Source: Proteobacteria bacterium UBA6921
Lineage (GTDB): Bacteria > Pseudomonadota > Gammaproteobacteria > SG8-11
DNA: 21,940 nucleotides
Direction of reading: 5' to 3'
NCBI GenBank assembly: GCA_002450895.1
Contig: DKAR01000083.1
Span: 163-22,102 of the forward strand
The notes under the pieces are model-generated. The model saw nothing but the letters and a program-made list of their open reading frames with translations, was not told where the DNA came from and searched no databases. Each line of letters opens with the position of its first letter. Within the stretch, counting starts at the first letter, position 1. The position numbers and the translations under genes were made by a program. Below, piece after piece: positions 1 through 6,440 of the stretch.

Positions 1-531
1 ATGGAGAACTGGTGCTGGGAACGCGAGGCGCTCGATGTCATCGCAGGGCACTTCCAGTCCGGCGCGCCGCTGCCGGAAGAGCTGCTGAAAAAGATGCAGG
101 CCGCGAAGAATTTCCAGTCCGGCATGCAAATGGTGCGGCAACTGGAGTTCTCGCTGTTCGATTTCCGCCTGCACCGCGAATACGACCCTGCCAAAGGTGG
201 GCGCGTGCAGGAGATCCTCAACGAGGTTCGCCGCGAGGTCGCCGTGGTGATCCCGCCCGAGTACAATCGCTTTCAAAACAGCTTCACGCACATCTTCGCG
301 GGCGGTTATGCCGCGGGCTACTACAGTTACAAGTGGGCGGAGGTTCTTTCCGCGGACGCTTTCTCGCTGTTTGAGGAATGTGGCGTGTTCAACGCCGACG
401 CCGGAAAGAAATTTCTCACCACAGTGCTCGAGCGCGGCGGCTCCCGCGAACCGATGGAATTGTTCGTCGAATTTCGCGGGCGCGAACCCAGTGTGGACGC
501 GCTGCTGCGGCACAACGGCATCACAGCTTAG
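1..531 (+). CDS. prlC: Oligopeptidase A (M3 family metallopeptidase), C-terminal part
   Basis: This is the C-terminal quarter of oligopeptidase A, a cytoplasmic zinc metallopeptidase that degrades short peptides and cleaved signal peptides. The gene runs off the left edge of the window: the ATG at position 1 is an internal methionine, and the HExxH zinc site lies outside. The visible 176 residues closely follow the E. coli PrlC C-terminus as I recall it: MENWCWE at the start, RQLEFSLFDFRLH near residue 46, the diagnostic FAGGYAAGYYSYKWAEVLSAD near residue 98, and RGGSREPMELF with FRGREP close to the end. The reading frame is intact and ends in TAG. The next gene starts 20 bases later on the same strand. 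Family assignment is secure; only the truncation by the window is notable. Confidence 0.95.
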   Translation: MENWCWEREALDVIAGHFQSGAPLPEELLKKMQAAKNFQSGMQMVRQLEFSLFDFRLHREYDPAKGGRVQEILNEVRREVAVVIPPEYNRFQNSFTHIFAGGYAAGYYSYKWAEVLSADAFSLFEECGVFNADAGKKFLTTVLERGGSREPMELFVEFRGREPSVDALLRHNGITA

Positions 532-551
532 AAACTAAAAGGGAAACATTC

Positions 552-1292
552 ATGCGGCACCACTTCACATTTATCGCGGCGCTGGTACTGACTTTCTCCG
601 CCGGCGCACACGCGGCCTCCTACGTCACGGATCGGCTCAGCGCACCGCTGCGCGGCATCCCCGAAGCGGACGGCCCGATCGTGAAGCAGGTCATTGCCGG
701 CGCGCCACTGACCGTTATCGAACGGCAGGGGCAGATGATCAAGGTGAAATCCGAAGACGGTTCGGAAGGCTGGATTGACGCCAACCAGGTCAGCACTGAG
801 AAACCGCTGCAGCTGATGTACATCGAGTTGAGCGACAAATTCAATCGCGCACAGGAACAGCTGAAGAGCGCGCAATCCAGTGGCGGCAAAGACGACAACA
901 AAATGGTGGCGGATCTTCGTTCGGAGTTGAAATCCGCGCTGGATCGTCTCAACGATGCGGAGAAACTCGCGCAAACAACATCATCGCAACTGAACACCGC
1001 GCAAAGTCGTGTCAGCACACTGGAAGGTGAAAACGCGGATTTGAAGCGCCGCGTCGCAGCGGCGCCGAATGTGTCGCCCGCATCCAACAGCATTGCGTCG
1101 TCGGATTCTGCCGCGAGTCGGGGCGAATTCTTCCCCGCAGGGACCATGCCCGCCAATTCGAACAAATCCTCCTACTCGATGGGCTGGATCGTCGGTGCAT
1201 CGGTGCTGGCACTCGCATTGGGCCTCGCCGTGGGCGCACTGACATTCGACTACTACGTCCGCCAGCGTCATGGCGGGTTCCGCACCTATTAG
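552..1292 (+). CDS. TIGR04211 family SH3 domain protein with C-terminal membrane anchor
   Basis: Predicted exported, membrane-anchored protein of 246 residues. Residues 1-21 form a signal peptide ending AHA. Residues about 22-90 are a bacterial SH3 domain (YVTDRLSAPLRG, then a GWI strand near residue 75). A hydrophilic coiled-coil-like segment follows (about 95-165), then a Ser/Ala-rich linker and one transmembrane helix at about 210-233, ending in a short basic cytoplasmic tail (VRQRHGGFRTY). This layout matches the TIGR04211 'SH3 and anchor' family, which includes E. coli YgiM. SH3b domains often bind cell-wall peptides, but no molecular role is proven for this family and I assign none. I chose the ATG at 552 because it starts the signal peptide and follows a purine-rich AAAAGGGA stretch; the frame is open further upstream but overlaps prlC. 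Confidence 0.88.
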   Translation: MRHHFTFIAALVLTFSAGAHAASYVTDRLSAPLRGIPEADGPIVKQVIAGAPLTVIERQGQMIKVKSEDGSEGWIDANQVSTEKPLQLMYIELSDKFNRAQEQLKSAQSSGGKDDNKMVADLRSELKSALDRLNDAEKLAQTTSSQLNTAQSRVSTLEGENADLKRRVAAAPNVSPASNSIASSDSAASRGEFFPAGTMPANSNKSSYSMGWIVGASVLALALGLAVGALTFDYYVRQRHGGFRTY

Positions 1293-1307
1293 TTCCCCGT
1301 ACTGAGC

Positions 1308-2081
1308 GTGAAGGTCGCGACGTGGAATGTGAATTCGCTGCGCGTGCGCATGCCGCAGTTGCTGGCATGGCTTGAAGCACGCAAACCCGACCTGATCGCG
1401 CTGCAGGAAACCAAAGTCACTGACGTGGAATTTCCCGCGGTCGACATCGAAACCGCCGGGTATCACGTCGTCTACGCGGGACAGAAAACCTACAACGGCG
1501 TCGCAATCCTCGCGCACCAGCCGGCGCAGGATATCGTCACGGAAATTCCCGGTTACGATTGCGCCGACCGGCGGGTGCTGGCCGCCACCTACGGATCACT
1601 TCGGCTGATTGATCTCTATGTGCCCAACGGCAGCGAAGTTGGTTCGGAGAAATATCAGTTCAAGCTCGCCTGGCTCGAAGCAGTCACGGCATGGCTGAAA
1701 CAGGAATTGGCGACCCATGAGCACGTTGTTGTCGTCGGCGATTTCAACATCGCGCCGGAGGAACGTGACGTGTACGACGTAGCAGTGTGGAAAGACAGCG
1801 TACTGTTCAGCCCGCCGGAACGCGCCGCGCTGCAGCGCATCTTCGATCTCGGTTTCGCGGACTGTTTTCGGTTGCACAACCAGGAAGCGGGCCAGTTCTC
1901 TTGGTGGGATTACCGTATGGCAGCATTTCGTCGCAACCTGGGCTTGCGCATCGACCATATTCTGGCAAGCCCGGCCCTGAGCGCACTCTGCACGACCTGC
2001 GAGATCGACAAGCAGCCGCGCAAGCAGGAGCGTCCCTCGGACCACGCGCCGGTGCTCGCGGAGTTCAGTCTTTCGCTCTAG
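1308..2081 (+). CDS. xthA: Exodeoxyribonuclease III (AP endonuclease, XthA/ExoA type)
   Basis: A 257-residue exonuclease III of the endonuclease/exonuclease/phosphatase superfamily. It cuts DNA 5' of abasic sites and removes 3'-blocking groups in base excision repair in the cytoplasm. All active-site signatures are visible: WNVNS with Asn7, LQETK with Glu34, GDFNIAP with Asp145 and Asn147, the SWWDYR stretch near residue 199, IDHI, and the terminal RPSDHAPV with catalytic His246. Length is typical of the family. The start is a GTG at 1308, 15 bases after the preceding stop. It encodes MKVATWNVNS, the standard N-terminus, so a later start would remove the first motif. There is no strong Shine-Dalgarno sequence, which suggests modest expression. 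The function is confident; the start codon is a little less so. Confidence 0.93.
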   Translation: MKVATWNVNSLRVRMPQLLAWLEARKPDLIALQETKVTDVEFPAVDIETAGYHVVYAGQKTYNGVAILAHQPAQDIVTEIPGYDCADRRVLAATYGSLRLIDLYVPNGSEVGSEKYQFKLAWLEAVTAWLKQELATHEHVVVVGDFNIAPEERDVYDVAVWKDSVLFSPPERAALQRIFDLGFADCFRLHNQEAGQFSWWDYRMAAFRRNLGLRIDHILASPALSALCTTCEIDKQPRKQERPSDHAPVLAEFSLSL

Positions 2082-2155
2082 GTCCGTAACAAACACAGTG
2101 GCACGGCGTTACTCTGTCCCCGCGCCTCATTTTTCCAACCTCGCCGGGAGGAAGC

Positions 2156-2794
2156 ATGCGCACGATCATGACGCTCAATCAAAAAGGTGGCTGCGGCAAG
2201 AGCACGATCGCGACCAATCTTGCCAGTTACTTTGCGACGCACGGCAAATCGGTCGCCGTCGTCGATCTCGATCCCCAGGGGTGCTGCATCGAGTGGCTCA
2301 AGGCACGACCGGAAGATCGCCCGACCATTCATGGCGTCGTGGGGTGGAAAGGCGATCCGAAGATTCCCAAGGACGTGGATGTGGTGATCTACGACGCGCC
2401 CGCGGGCGCGCACGGCAAGGATCTCACGGCAATGTTGCGCAAGGTGCAAAGTGCCATCATCCCGGTGATGCCATCGCCGATCGACATGCGCGCGTGCGCG
2501 CACTTCATTCAGGACATCCTGACGGTGGGACGCGTGTCACGCGATGAGGTCAAACTGGCCGTCGTCGCGAACCGCGTACGGGAGAACACTCTGGTCTATC
2601 AGCACCTGGAGCACTTTCTCAAGGCACTGGACATTCCGTTCATCGCAACGCTGCGCGATACGCAAAACTACATTCGTGCCGTCGAGCGCGGGCTCGGCAT
2701 TTTTGAAATGGCGCCCTCTGCCGTCGAGCAGGATCTGGAACAGTGGCAATCGCTCACCCGCTGGGTAAACGGAAAGCGCAGCATGCCCGCGTAG
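2156..2794 (+). CDS. ParA family ATPase (orphan, no ParB nearby)
   Basis: A 212-residue ParA/MinD-type P-loop ATPase. The deviant Walker A motif KGGCGKST is at residues 10-17 with the signature lysine at both ends. DLDPQG follows at 37-42 and the Walker B-like VVIYDAP near residue 78. Proteins of this group form ATP-dependent gradients on nucleoid or membrane that position plasmids, chromosomes, chemoreceptors or other cargo. The protein lacks the N-terminal helix-turn-helix of plasmid type Ia ParA, and neither a parB gene nor obvious parS sites lie beside it, so the cargo is unknown. A clear ribosome-binding site (GGGAGGA) precedes the ATG at 2156. The gene sits 74 bases after xthA and ends in a hairpin. 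Chromosomal partition ParA is unlikely given the missing partner; a cargo-positioning orphan is the better reading. Confidence 0.87.
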   Translation: MRTIMTLNQKGGCGKSTIATNLASYFATHGKSVAVVDLDPQGCCIEWLKARPEDRPTIHGVVGWKGDPKIPKDVDVVIYDAPAGAHGKDLTAMLRKVQSAIIPVMPSPIDMRACAHFIQDILTVGRVSRDEVKLAVVANRVRENTLVYQHLEHFLKALDIPFIATLRDTQNYIRAVERGLGIFEMAPSAVEQDLEQWQSLTRWVNGKRSMPA

Positions 2795-2805
2795 CTGACG
2801 CGGGC
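2785..2805 (+). terminator. Terminator-like hairpin at the ParA stop
   Basis: A perfect 8-bp GC-rich inverted repeat (GCCCGCGT, 5-nt loop AGCTG, ACGCGGGC) spans the ParA stop codon and lies between two convergent genes. Only a poor T-run follows (GGGTTCATT), so it may be a weak intrinsic terminator or a protective 3' hairpin. Confidence 0.45.
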
Positions 2806-2812
2806 GACGGGT

Positions 2813-3220
2813 TCATTGCGATGATCGTAACGCCTGCTGCAGCTTCTGGGTGAGCTGGGTCATTTCTTTGAGCCGGGTTTGCAGCTGCTCCTGCTCCTGC
2901 GCTGTTACTCTCTCCTGATTCATCTGCTTCGCCATGATCTGCAGGTTGCTGGCGACATGTTCCATCAATTGCGCCATCTCACGCGTTCGCGTCTGATCCA
3001 TCGTCTGCTTCTGGTCCATCAGGCGCGACATTTCCTGCAGCGTGGTACGAACCTGTTCCATCGCCTGCGTCATCGTTCGCATTGTTTCCCGATTTACGAC
3101 CTCGACGCGCGGCTGCTGTCGCGAAAGTGTTGCGTCCGCTCCTTTTGATTCCGCATTGACGTTTCCCATTCCGGCCGCCGCCAGGATGACGATACTTGCG
3201 ATTACACCTCTCGTATTCAT
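2813..3220 (-). CDS. Small secreted Met/Gln-rich coiled-coil protein, unknown function
   Basis: A 135-residue protein that I do not recognise. Residues 1-23 read as a signal peptide (MNTRGVIASIVILAAAGMGNVNA), so it is probably periplasmic. The rest is almost entirely alpha-helical and rich in Met, Gln, Glu, Thr and Leu, with repeated MxxxMEQV, MSRLMDQ, MAQLMEHV and MTQLTQKLQQAL heptad-like units from about residue 45 to the end. This points to a long coiled coil or helical bundle. The start at 3220 is chosen for the signal peptide and for an AGGGAGA ribosome-binding site seven bases upstream; the frame is open for 19 further codons with no export signal. It is divergent from the large surface protein at 3436 and convergent with parA. 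No catalytic motif is visible. Confidence 0.6.
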   Translation of the reverse strand: MNTRGVIASIVILAAAGMGNVNAESKGADATLSRQQPRVEVVNRETMRTMTQAMEQVRTTLQEMSRLMDQKQTMDQTRTREMAQLMEHVASNLQIMAKQMNQERVTAQEQEQLQTRLKEMTQLTQKLQQALRSSQ

Positions 3221-3435
3221 ATTCCGATCTCCCTTGTTGTTGAGCGTAATGTAGACACAAGTCCATCCGCGCCGCATTGGGCAAATCCCCTACGTAGCCT
3301 TCGCAATATCGCAACAGCCGAAGACCCAGTACGTTGTGACTTGCCGCCCCATTCACCGCACCCATTTTCCGCAACTGCGTTCCGTTTGCGCTTCCCATGG
3401 ATACGAGTTCGTGAGCAGGAGACATGGAGGCATAA

Positions 3436-6432
3436 ATGCGTGCTTACACATTCGTCAGTGCCCTGGCGCTAGGTATCGCCCTGGTATCCCCGGACGTTTC
3501 GGCGGCAACTCGCGTGGGATTTTCTACACCGATGGTGATGTCCGCGAATGCGCCGGATTTCGATGCCGCATACAAGGGAAAGCCTTCGGTGCTGGAGGAC
3601 GGCACCATCCTGGTGATCTACGGGGATGCTGTCGAAAATGACGCGGACAAGTACGTATTTGAACTCCACGGCGGCTTCGAACATCCCGCGCGCGACATCT
3701 TTGTGCGTGCCTGCAATTCCCATGAAGTCGACTGCTCTGACATTTCCCACTGGTCCGCGCCGATCAATATTTCAAACACGGCAGCGCTGACCAGCATCAG
3801 CACCGACTGGCGCGGCACCGGCACGCGAATGCCGTACTACGGTGATTCGGAAAACGCCCACGTGTTCGACAGCGGCAAGCACATTGTCATCACATGGGTC
3901 GACAAATATTGCCCCGGTGGCAAGCAACGTTCTGCGGTACATCTGGATTTTGCGGACCGCGAACTCCCGATGAGCTGCCTGTATGTTGCTCACAGCAGCG
4001 GTAACTATGGCAGCGCATCAGGTTGGTCGGTTGAGCAGATTGGCGATGGTTCTCGCGACGCAAAACAAGACAGCAATCGCGGTGTGAGTTCCGGTGCGTG
4101 GGTGCTTACGTGGCAGGAAGATCCGCTTGGTTTGCAACCCGGCGAGGCGGAAGGACCGGGCGAGGGCGCATCCGGCGCACGCGTAAGCAAAGGAACTGAT
4201 ATCTGGTATGCGTACACCAGTAATGTCAGCGCGACCGGGGCACCCCCGTATGGACCCTGGTCCACACCAATACGGCTGACCGACAACAAGACGGCGACCG
4301 GGTCGCACGGCAAATTCAATCCCGTGAATGACCGCGACGGAAACCCGGTCGATCCGCAGCTCATCGACAAGGGCAACTCCGGCGCCTCCCGTGCGAACAT
4401 TATGTTAGTCAGTGGCAGCAATCCGCCCACTGCCGTGGTGGCCTATGAGGAAACCAAGGGATCCGAGGGTGATGAAGAAGGGAAGTACATTCGCTATCAC
4501 GTTTTTCCTTACAACAACCCACCCGATCCGACGCAACGCGTCGTGGACCCTGCAGAGCGCGCAGGGTGCATCGTCAGCGATCCTGTAGAAAACGCGCGAC
4601 GCGTTCGCCTTGTCACGCAGACCAACGCGGGCTCAAAGAGCGGACTGCGCATGGCGATCTTCTGGCGCCAGGGTGAGTTCTCGCAGGGAGCCCCGGCCGA
4701 TATCGTGCTGCGCTACGGGATCAAATCTGCCGACGAGGCGTCAACGGGGCTTCGACCCGCGGATCTTTCTCCCACAGTGGATTCCAACTGCGCTGCGCTG
4801 GACTTCAGTGCCGCGAACGCGCTGGTCAACACACCGGCGGTCAATCTCAGCAGCAATACTCCTACCGCCACAGCCGCGAACCTTTCTGACAGCACGGGCG
4901 CGAACTCCATCGAGAACGCCCGTGCGCATCGCGCGATTCTGCGCGGCGATGATCTTTACGTTGCGTATACCTACACTGCCGACGGCGTGCTCGCGCAGTA
5001 CACCACGCTCGCCAACTACAACCTGTATCTGCGCCGTTACAACGGCGTTAAAGCAGTGTGGGACATGCCGCGCAATCTTTCAAAAATCAGTGACACGAGC
5101 ATCAATGTCGTGGAGCCACGACTCGTTCCAACGCCTGGTAACGGGCCGGGCTGCTCGGACCCGAAGAACCCCACCAATCCGCAGGACTGCCAGAACAAGA
5201 ACACGTTTTATGCTGCGTGGGGGACCGAGACCAATGTGTACGACTATCTGGGTGGCGCAAAGGATCTTGATATTTTCATTACCCGAACCACCGACAATGC
5301 AACAACATTCGAACCGGTGGTCGTCATGGCCGGGACCGCCACGGCAGAAGGCGAGTCGCAACTGCAGGCAACACCGGATGGCAATTTGCTGTACGCCGTC
5401 TGGAATGCAAAGGATAACGCCGGAGCCGTTGATACCTGGTTTGCGCTTGGAACGCCGGTAACCCTGTACGCCGATCTTGCGCTCTCTACGCCCACCCCGT
5501 CACAGCAGGTTCTCGTAGATCAAAACGTCGCACTCGCCTGGACGGTAGCCAACCTGGGTCCGGATCCTGTGGCCGAAGGGGCGTTGAACATTTCACTTCC
5601 CGAGCACCTTTCGGCCGTTTCCAATGACGCAGGCTGTACCGTTGTGGCCAACGCGCTTGCATGCAACGTGGGCGACATCGCTGTTGGAAACAGCCGCACC
5701 GTCACTATCGTCGTCAAGGCACTCGCCGCCGGCACATTTAAGCCGACCGCCATCGCGTCATCGGGCTATGACGATCCGGTACCGGAAAACAACTCTGCTG
5801 ATGCATCCGTTTCGAGTTTCGAGTCAGCCGATCTGGATGTGACGCTGACCACAGAGGCCAAGAGTACGACCGACGGTTTCACGGTCGACGTGCACGCGCA
5901 CGTTATTAACCACGGCCCACACACGGCCTCGAGGCCCGCGCTGTCGGTCCGCATTCCGACCCGCTGGTCGCCGATCGAGATTTCGACGCCGTGCACATTC
6001 GCCGCAGGCGAGGTGACTTGCAGCTTCAGTTCGCTTGACGTCAATGCGACTCACGATGTGCATCTTGTCCTTCTTGCGCCGGCGCTCAGCGATGACTCAA
6101 TTACCGCGACAGTGCGCGCCGAGCAAAGCGATCCGGACGATACAAACAACGCAGCGTCGAACACGATCCAACGGCCGCACTCCAACAACCATGTTTTTGG
6201 ATGCGCTCTGACACACAACGGCGATGTCGATCCGACCTTGCCGATTTTTCTGCTGATATCACTGATCGCCGCAGCGCGCACGCGAGTGTCGCGCGCATCA
6301 GCACCCTTTCCTTTCGCAGACAAACCGATTTTTAAAGCAGGGAGCGATGTAGCGGTAACGCCGCATCGCGATGGACCGCGCGACACCACGAATTGGGGGA
6401 AGCGCGGCAACGGCGACATTCCTACAAAGTGA
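3436..6432 (+). CDS. Large exported surface protein: propeller-like region, DUF11 repeats, JDVT-CTERM-type sorting tail plus extra C-terminal extension
   Basis: A 998-residue exported protein. A signal peptide covers residues 1-23 (cut near VSA-A). Residues about 30-675 contain short repeated segments of the kind seen in BNR/sialidase-like propellers (GKPSVLEDGTILVIYGD near residue 50, later VEPRLVPTPG and LYAVWNAKD), without a catalytic signature I can vouch for. From about 679 come two DUF11/CARDB-like immunoglobulin-fold repeats (ADLALSTPTPSQQ; ADLDVTLTTEA at 798) of the type found in stalks of surface proteins. Residues 919-953 are a tripartite sorting tail: FGC with Cys923, DVDPTLP, a hydrophobic helix and RTRVSR. 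Unusually, 45 polar residues follow before the stop. A GGAGG box lies five bases before the ATG. The next gene, of the same class, starts eight bases after this stop, and the candidate processing protease follows it. Confidence 0.85.
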   Translation: MRAYTFVSALALGIALVSPDVSAATRVGFSTPMVMSANAPDFDAAYKGKPSVLEDGTILVIYGDAVENDADKYVFELHGGFEHPARDIFVRACNSHEVDCSDISHWSAPINISNTAALTSISTDWRGTGTRMPYYGDSENAHVFDSGKHIVITWVDKYCPGGKQRSAVHLDFADRELPMSCLYVAHSSGNYGSASGWSVEQIGDGSRDAKQDSNRGVSSGAWVLTWQEDPLGLQPGEAEGPGEGASGARVSKGTDIWYAYTSNVSATGAPPYGPWSTPIRLTDNKTATGSHGKFNPVNDRDGNPVDPQLIDKGNSGASRANIMLVSGSNPPTAVVAYEETKGSEGDEEGKYIRYHVFPYNNPPDPTQRVVDPAERAGCIVSDPVENARRVRLVTQTNAGSKSGLRMAIFWRQGEFSQGAPADIVLRYGIKSADEASTGLRPADLSPTVDSNCAALDFSAANALVNTPAVNLSSNTPTATAANLSDSTGANSIENARAHRAILRGDDLYVAYTYTADGVLAQYTTLANYNLYLRRYNGVKAVWDMPRNLSKISDTSINVVEPRLVPTPGNGPGCSDPKNPTNPQDCQNKNTFYAAWGTETNVYDYLGGAKDLDIFITRTTDNATTFEPVVVMAGTATAEGESQLQATPDGNLLYAVWNAKDNAGAVDTWFALGTPVTLYADLALSTPTPSQQVLVDQNVALAWTVANLGPDPVAEGALNISLPEHLSAVSNDAGCTVVANALACNVGDIAVGNSRTVTIVVKALAAGTFKPTAIASSGYDDPVPENNSADASVSSFESADLDVTLTTEAKSTTDGFTVDVHAHVINHGPHTASRPALSVRIPTRWSPIEISTPCTFAAGEVTCSFSSLDVNATHDVHLVLLAPALSDDSITATVRAEQSDPDDTNNAASNTIQRPHSNNHVFGCALTHNGDVDPTLPIFLLISLIAAARTRVSRASAPFPFADKPIFKAGSDVAVTPHRDGPRDTTNWGKRGNGDIPTK
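6190..6294 (+). other. JDVT-CTERM-like C-terminal sorting signal of the first surface protein
   Basis: Encodes residues 919-953. The order is an invariant-type Cys in VFGC, a short polar linker, DVDPTLP, about 12 hydrophobic residues (IFLLISLIAAA) and a basic cluster RTRVSR. It aligns by eye with the tail of the next gene (AFGC, VDPTLP, MLLLSLVGLV, RRR). In the known family such tails end at the basic cluster; here 45 more codons follow. Confidence 0.8.
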
Positions 6433-6440
6433 GGTGGGTC

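Noticed and set aside
4610..5461. A 283-codon + strand open frame inside the first surface-protein gene
   Set aside because: It overlaps the large gene completely in another frame, is extremely Arg/Pro-rich as expected of an out-of-frame reading of GC-rich DNA, and has no ribosome-binding site or family resemblance.
6331..6340. A TTTAAAGCAG match to the hipB operator motif within the first surface-protein gene
   Set aside because: It is a single short copy, lacks the final A and any palindromic partner, and lies far from any regulator gene, so chance is the best explanation.
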